From Leptolinea sp. (GTDB taxonomy: Bacteria > Chloroflexota > Anaerolineae > Anaerolineales > Anaerolineaceae), in NCBI GenBank assembly GCA_022837205.1, contig JALHEL010000030.1:6671-17115 (forward strand): 10,445 nucleotides of DNA, in the 5' to 3' direction. Shown one piece after another: positions 7,335 to 10,445 of the stretch (its first letter is position 1; every line of letters starts with the position of its first letter). Below the pieces are notes generated by a model that saw only the letters and a list, made by a program, of their open reading frames with translations, did no database searches and was not told the origin of the DNA. Position numbers and translations under genes: made by a program.

Positions 7335-7363
7335 TTGATAAAAAATTCTCAATTCTTTTTCAA
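7335..7363 (-). promoter_or_regulatory. candidate internal promoter for the permease-oxidoreductase genes
   Basis: On the minus strand TTGAAA (7363-7358) matches the -35 consensus at five of six positions, and TATCAA (7340-7335) matches the -10 consensus at four of six. The spacer is exactly 17 bases. Transcription would begin near 7328, about 30 bases before the permease 1 ATG, leaving room for its AAGGAAG ribosome binding site. The region is very A/T-rich, so chance matches are likely. The geometry and position after an intercistronic hairpin make it worth listing. Confidence 0.42.
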
Positions 7364-7488
7364 CATCCTGAAAAGTTTCCAAATTGGGACAAATTCATCA
7401 AATTACTTTTTTTATAAAAATAGATATCGGATCAAAATCCAAACAATTTATCCTTTACGTTCAAGCTTTAAAAAACGGAAATGATTGC

Positions 7489-7528
7489 AAAGAGGGAGAG
7501 TCAAATGACTTTAAGACTCTCCCTTTTT
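7489..7528 (-). terminator. intercistronic hairpin (attenuator or partial terminator) after the binding-protein gene
   Basis: GGGAGAGTC (7494-7502) pairs perfectly with GACTCTCCC (7515-7523). The outer A-T pairs and one G-T wobble extend the stem to 14 bp (7489-7502 with 7515-7528). The loop is 12 bases. It lies 33 bases after the stop codon of the solute-binding protein. On the minus strand the stem is followed only by TCTTTGC, a weak U tract, so partial rather than complete termination is expected. On the plus strand it is followed by TTTTTG. Hairpins in this position in sugar ABC operons are known to stabilise the upstream mRNA or reduce read-through, giving more binding protein than permease. 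Confidence 0.65.
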
Positions 7529-7560
7529 GTAATTGAATTTTAATTGTTACAGATTATCGT

Positions 7561-8835
7561 TTACTTCTGCTGCGGTTTATACCATTTCGCCAAAGCGTCC
7601 TGGACATACTGCGCAGCTTCCATCGGAGTCATCGTACCGTTTATAACATTGGCAGAAGTCTGCCAAATATCGGTATCCATCCCCGGTTCGCCACGTCCGA
7701 TAATGGAAGCGGAAATACGAATGCTGGACTGGCAATCTTTCCGCCAAGACAGGAATTCCTGCGCCACCGGATTATCGATTGTATAGTCAATCTTTGCCAA
7801 CGGATAGAATCCGACCATGTTATTTGCATAGAGTGTGGCAAATTCCGGAGTGGCAACCCAGTTCAGGAAGATCTTTACAGCTTCCGGATATTTCGTGGCA
7901 ACATTCATGCCGATACCGATATCGGTATGATCACTGATATAGCAAGGATCATCGGCGTTATCCTTCGGAACTCGGAAAGCTCCCATTTCAAACGCACCGT
8001 TGATCATCGGCTCAAAGACTGAAATTTCCCATGAACCGGTCGGATAAATGGCAGCTCGCCCCATCGTGAAGAGTTGTTGCGCATCGGAATATTGGACGGA
8101 TTGATATCCTTCCGGTAAATACGGTGCCCATTTGGCTAATTCTTCATAAGTCTTTACATACGGAGGATCCGTGAATTTTGCGGTTCCGTTGATGATAGCC
8201 AAACGACCTTCCTCGCCTTTGTAATTCTGAACGCCGATGTTATACCAACCCATGGTCGCCGCTTCCCATAAGTCATGAGTACCCATCGCCAAAGGAATAT
8301 ATTCACCGTCGGCTTTAATCGCATCCAATAATGCCCAAAATTCATCTTTGGTTACGGGCACTTTCCAGCCTTTTTGTTCAAAAGCGGTCTTGTTATACAT
8401 AAACCCGTGGATTACCGATGCCATCGGGACACAATAAGTGACGGATCCGTCATCGGTCGTCCAGGCAACTTTGGCAGAACTGTCAAAAAATTGCATTCCC
8501 GGCAAATCGTTCAGATTTGCGAGATATCCGGACTCGTATAATTTCAGAGAAGGATCAAATGGACGACAGGTAATCAAATCACCCGCGGTTCCGCCGGCAA
8601 GTCGGGTATTCAGTTGACCATTGTAATCTTCCTGCTTTGTGGGCTGAAATATTACTTGGATTTCCGGATGGATTTTGTTGAAAGCCGGAATAATGACATC
8701 ATTCCAAATCGGAATGTCATCCTGACGCCAGCTTTCGATGACCAGCTTTGCGCCTGGTTCAGCCTCTTGAGCGGCAACCGGGACAACTAAAAGCGCAAGC
8801 AGAACGAATACGACCAAAAGATACACTTTTTTCAT
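7561..8835 (-). CDS. extracellular solute-binding protein of a CUT1 sugar ABC transporter
   Basis: This is a 424-residue exported protein of the family-1 extracellular solute-binding type (MalE-like). Seen: a signal peptide with Lys at 2-3, a hydrophobic core at about 5-20 and a likely signal-peptidase I site after A22 (V20-A-A, then QEAEP). There is no Cys near the cleavage site, so it is not an obvious lipoprotein. The mature part has family-typical segments: VIESW (32-36), an F-N-K-x-x-P-E-I segment (52-59), GGTAGDLIT (81-89), the hinge-region GFMYNKTAF (144-152), GRAAIYPTGSW (259-269) and late PEAVKIFLNWVATPEFATLY (317-336). Four cysteines (90, 135, 298, 368) occur in the mature protein. 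AAAGGAGA lies six bases before the ATG. It leads the operon and should deliver its ligand to permeases 1 and 2. The ligand is probably a carbohydrate, but its identity cannot be told. Confidence 0.95.
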   Translation of the reverse strand: MKKVYLLVVFVLLALLVVPVAAQEAEPGAKLVIESWRQDDIPIWNDVIIPAFNKIHPEIQVIFQPTKQEDYNGQLNTRLAGGTAGDLITCRPFDPSLKLYESGYLANLNDLPGMQFFDSSAKVAWTTDDGSVTYCVPMASVIHGFMYNKTAFEQKGWKVPVTKDEFWALLDAIKADGEYIPLAMGTHDLWEAATMGWYNIGVQNYKGEEGRLAIINGTAKFTDPPYVKTYEELAKWAPYLPEGYQSVQYSDAQQLFTMGRAAIYPTGSWEISVFEPMINGAFEMGAFRVPKDNADDPCYISDHTDIGIGMNVATKYPEAVKIFLNWVATPEFATLYANNMVGFYPLAKIDYTIDNPVAQEFLSWRKDCQSSIRISASIIGRGEPGMDTDIWQTSANVINGTMTPMEAAQYVQDALAKWYKPQQK

Positions 8836-8851
8836 ACAATTCTCCTTTATT

Positions 8852-8876
8852 GATTTACCGATTTTCAGGATTTACC
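8852..8876. repeat. short direct repeat in the leader of the binding-protein gene
   Basis: The 8-mer GATTTACC (plus strand) occurs at 8852-8859 and again at 8869-8876, 17 bases apart start to start, between the candidate -10 box and the ribosome binding site. A pair of identical short sites here could be a regulator binding site or an RNA element. It is also short enough to be coincidence. Confidence 0.25.
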
Positions 8877-8896
8877 TGTTCGTACCATTAAACTTA

Positions 8897-8935
8897 ATTA
8901 TAAAAGTCATCCATAAAAATAACCTCTTCAAAGGT
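8897..8935 (-). promoter_or_regulatory. candidate promoter -10 box and near-palindrome upstream of the sugar operon
   Basis: Read on the minus strand, TATAAT (8902-8897) is a perfect -10 hexamer and would start transcription near 8890, about 55 bases before the ATG at 8835. There is no good -35 hexamer at normal spacing. Where it should be lies a near-palindrome, ACCTTTGAAGAGGT (8935-8922), 14 bases with one wobble-type mismatch. A weak -35 overlapped by an inverted repeat is the usual look of a promoter controlled by an activator or repressor, but the regulator is unknown and no regulator gene lies in the window. Confidence 0.4.
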
Positions 8936-8983
8936 AATGAGTTTTATAGACAAATATCATTTACTTTCTTTTTTTAACCGACA

Positions 8984-9016
8984 AAAAAACCGATCGGACG
9001 ATCCGATCGGTTTTTT
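8984..9016 (-). terminator. strong intrinsic terminator of pfkA
   Basis: Positions 8984-8998 and 9002-9016 form a perfect 15-bp stem around a CGA/TCG triloop: six A-T pairs outside and a G+C-rich core (CCGATCGGA with TCCGATCGG). On the minus strand the stem ends in seven Ts, counting the unpaired A at 8983, followed by GTCGG, an excellent rho-independent signature. It begins about 44 bases after the pfkA stop. The sequence is almost symmetric, with T and A runs at both ends, so it could also terminate plus-strand transcription. It insulates the sugar operon from the dnaE-pfkA unit. Confidence 0.93.
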
Positions 9017-9059
9017 AAATTTGATCCGTAACAATCAATCGTTTTTTAATTTGATGCAA

Positions 9060-10052
9060 TTATCGGGATAATATATTCGAAATATGTAAATATTCTTCCG
9101 AAATAGGACGATGTTTCCCGACGATATCGATTAAAGGAAGTCCGATAATTTCCCGCCCTTGCATCGCAGTCATTAAGGAAGTCTGTCCGGAACTGATTAA
9201 TTCAACCGCAGCATATCCCATTCGAGAAGCCAATATTCGATCAAACGAAGTAGGAGATCCGCCGCGTTGGACGTAACTCAAATTGATCGAACGGGTGGTA
9301 AAACCCAGATCCATTTCGTCCAGCTGCTTTGCCAAATCCACCATCGGGATCGGATACCCTTCCGCCATAATGATGATGCAGTGTCTTTTGCCTCGTTTAT
9401 AAGCGTTTTCAACCGTTTGAGCAATCTCTTCCACCGAAACGGGATCCTCCGGAATAAGCGCCATTTCAGCACCGGAAATCATAGCGGATTGAACGGCAAG
9501 ATAGCCACACTCGCGACCCATTGTTTGAACTAAAAATGCGCGGGTGTGAGATGCCGCCGTATCGCGGATTTTATCCACGGCCTCCATAATCGTATTCAGT
9601 GCCGTATCGACACCGACGCAACTGTCCGTTCCCCAAACATCATTGTCGATCGTTCCCGGAATACCGATGACACGGGTTCCTTCATCACAGAGTGCCTTTG
9701 CTCCGGCCATAGACCCGTCACCGCCGATCACAATCAAGCCGTCGATTCCCTCATTATTTAATTGCCGAACTGCTTCACGTTGACCATATGGAGTTTTCAT
9801 TTCGCTGCTGCGATCCGTGCGCAGGAACGTACCTCCATGACTTAATATGCCACTGACGTCTCGTCTTCCAAGCGGTACAAAGTCACCGTTAATCAACCCC
9901 TTAAATCCGTCCTGAACGCCATAAACTTTCAGCCCTTTATAGATTCCCGCACGGACAACCGCACGGATGGCTGCATTCATTCCCGGCGCATCTCCTCCGG
10001 AAGTCAAAACCGCTATAGATCGGATCGGGGTTTCTGGTTCCATTAATTCCAT
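9060..10052 (-). CDS. pfkA: ATP-dependent 6-phosphofructokinase (PfkA family)
   Basis: The enzyme phosphorylates fructose 6-phosphate to fructose 1,6-bisphosphate, the committed step of glycolysis, in the cytoplasm. The 330 residues are close to the usual size of bacterial PfkA. Seen: TSGGDAPGMNAAIR (17-30) at the nucleotide site; GGDGS (110-114); PGTIDND (132-138) with the catalytic Asp (D136); the substrate-binding MGRECG (178-183, R180); and QRGGSPTSFD (262-271). Gly at 113 in GGDGS and Gly at 133 in PGTIDND are the residues expected for ATP use; pyrophosphate-dependent enzymes normally carry Asp and Lys there. AAAGGA about seven bases before the first ATG supports this start over the Met at residue 4. 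It follows the probable dnaE stop by 85 bases, a common neighbourhood in Gram-positive-type genomes, and ends at a strong terminator. Confidence 0.96.
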   Translation of the reverse strand: MELMEPETPIRSIAVLTSGGDAPGMNAAIRAVVRAGIYKGLKVYGVQDGFKGLINGDFVPLGRRDVSGILSHGGTFLRTDRSSEMKTPYGQREAVRQLNNEGIDGLIVIGGDGSMAGAKALCDEGTRVIGIPGTIDNDVWGTDSCVGVDTALNTIMEAVDKIRDTAASHTRAFLVQTMGRECGYLAVQSAMISGAEMALIPEDPVSVEEIAQTVENAYKRGKRHCIIIMAEGYPIPMVDLAKQLDEMDLGFTTRSINLSYVQRGGSPTSFDRILASRMGYAAVELISSGQTSLMTAMQGREIIGLPLIDIVGKHRPISEEYLHISNILSR

Positions 10053-10137
10053 TCGTTTATCCTTTCTCTTACCGCTTTATCAAAATATAGACTAAATTTT
10101 ATCATCGGATCGAAAAAGCTATGATAGGATATGCAAT

Positions 10138-10445
10138 TCAACCCTCTTCCACTCGGACGTTTTTTTCACCGAGTTCCTGAGATAATGCATTGATCAATTC
10201 ATTACATATTTTTGTATCGGAATCCGGAAATTCGACCAAATGAACCTGATCGAATTCACGAATTAAAAAAGCAAACTTATCATTTCCCGGAAATGCCGTC
10301 ACCATCCCGTGGATCCGCTGCATCCGGCGAACCAATACATCCGGGTTGATTTTCGGATCGGATTCAAAAATCAAAGTGAGCAGCCGCGGTTTGGGTTTCT
10401 CTTCTTCAAGGAAGATATCCTCTTCGTCATCCTCCGTCTCTTTTA
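10138..10445 (-). CDS. dnaE: probable DNA polymerase III alpha subunit (DnaE), C-terminal fragment
   Basis: Read on the minus strand, the frame is open from the window's right edge to the TGA at 10140-10138, about 102 residues. The fragment begins with a very acidic linker (KETEDDEEDIFLEEEKPKP). A compact domain of about 80 residues follows, containing RRMQRIHGMVTAFPGNDKFA and, later, VEFPDSDTKICNELINALS; it ends in ENVRVEEG-like sequence (EKNVRVEEG). This pattern resembles the extreme C-terminal domain of many bacterial DnaE replicative polymerases, the part that contacts the clamp-loader tau subunit. pfkA immediately downstream supports the call, because dnaE-(acc)-pfkA order is common. An internal TTG (10374) could act as a start for a 78-residue product, but the frame continues upstream, so a fragment is far more likely. 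The polymerase and PHP domains lie outside the window, so the identity is probable, not certain. Confidence 0.62.
   Translation of the reverse strand, partial: KETEDDEEDIFLEEEKPKPRLLTLIFESDPKINPDVLVRRMQRIHGMVTAFPGNDKFAFLIREFDQVHLVEFPDSDTKICNELINALSQELGEKNVRVEEG

Noticed and set aside
10090..10140. TATCAT/ATGATA inverted repeat between the dnaE fragment and pfkA, considered as a terminator or operator
   Set aside because: The stem is only 6 bp around a 15-base loop with no clear T tract on the minus strand, so I did not list it as a feature.
1..10445. CRISPR arrays, transposases, phage genes, toxin-antitoxin pairs, tRNA or rRNA genes
   Set aside because: No regularly spaced repeats, no transposase or integrase motifs, no long inverted terminal repeats and no tRNA-like cloverleaf were seen on either strand. 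The coding space is filled by the genes listed.

Overview
The window looks like ordinary bacterial chromosome of moderate G+C. It is densely coded and nearly all of its genes are housekeeping or sugar-use genes. My best guess at the source is a Chloroflexota (Anaerolineae-like) or other Gram-positive-type anaerobe. The guess rests on the dnaE-pfkA neighbourhood, an exported CUT1-type solute-binding protein ending its signal peptide in VAAQEAE, strong GGAGG-type ribosome binding sites and several intrinsic terminators. It is an inference, not a phylogenetic result.

Layout. Positions 1-276 (+) hold the 3' end of a GNAT acetyltransferase gene. A weak terminator-like hairpin and an A/T-rich spacer with a perfect TATAAT box follow. 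uvrB (524-2575, +) encodes the complete excision-repair damage-recognition helicase. It converges with a minus-strand UPF0173/UlaG-like metallo-beta-lactamase-fold hydrolase (2600-3277). A strong 16-bp stem (3328-3373) separates that gene from a minus-strand carbohydrate operon. Read in its own direction the operon is: solute-binding protein (8835-7561), intercistronic hairpin and candidate internal promoter, permease 1 (7296-6364), permease 2 (6353-5475), Gfo/Idh/MocA oxidoreductase A (5441-4437) and Gfo/Idh/MocA oxidoreductase B (4440-3445). Upstream of it, a 15-bp-stem terminator (8984-9016) ends pfkA (10052-9060), the ATP-type 6-phosphofructokinase. The window then runs off the right edge in the 3' end of what is probably dnaE.

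How the genes work together. The five-gene operon should bind a sugar or cyclitol outside the cell, move it through a two-permease ABC channel and oxidise, reduce or epimerise it with two NAD(P)-dependent dehydrogenases. No ATPase, glycosidase, kinase, aldolase or regulator lies inside the window, so the ATPase and later steps must be encoded elsewhere. The product may eventually reach glycolysis, where PfkA acts, but nothing here links the operon to pfkA beyond adjacency.

I found no CRISPR array, insertion sequence, phage gene, tRNA or rRNA. The most distinctive part is the transporter plus paired-oxidoreductase cluster of unknown substrate and its regulatory architecture. I do not see clear evidence of a new class of system.
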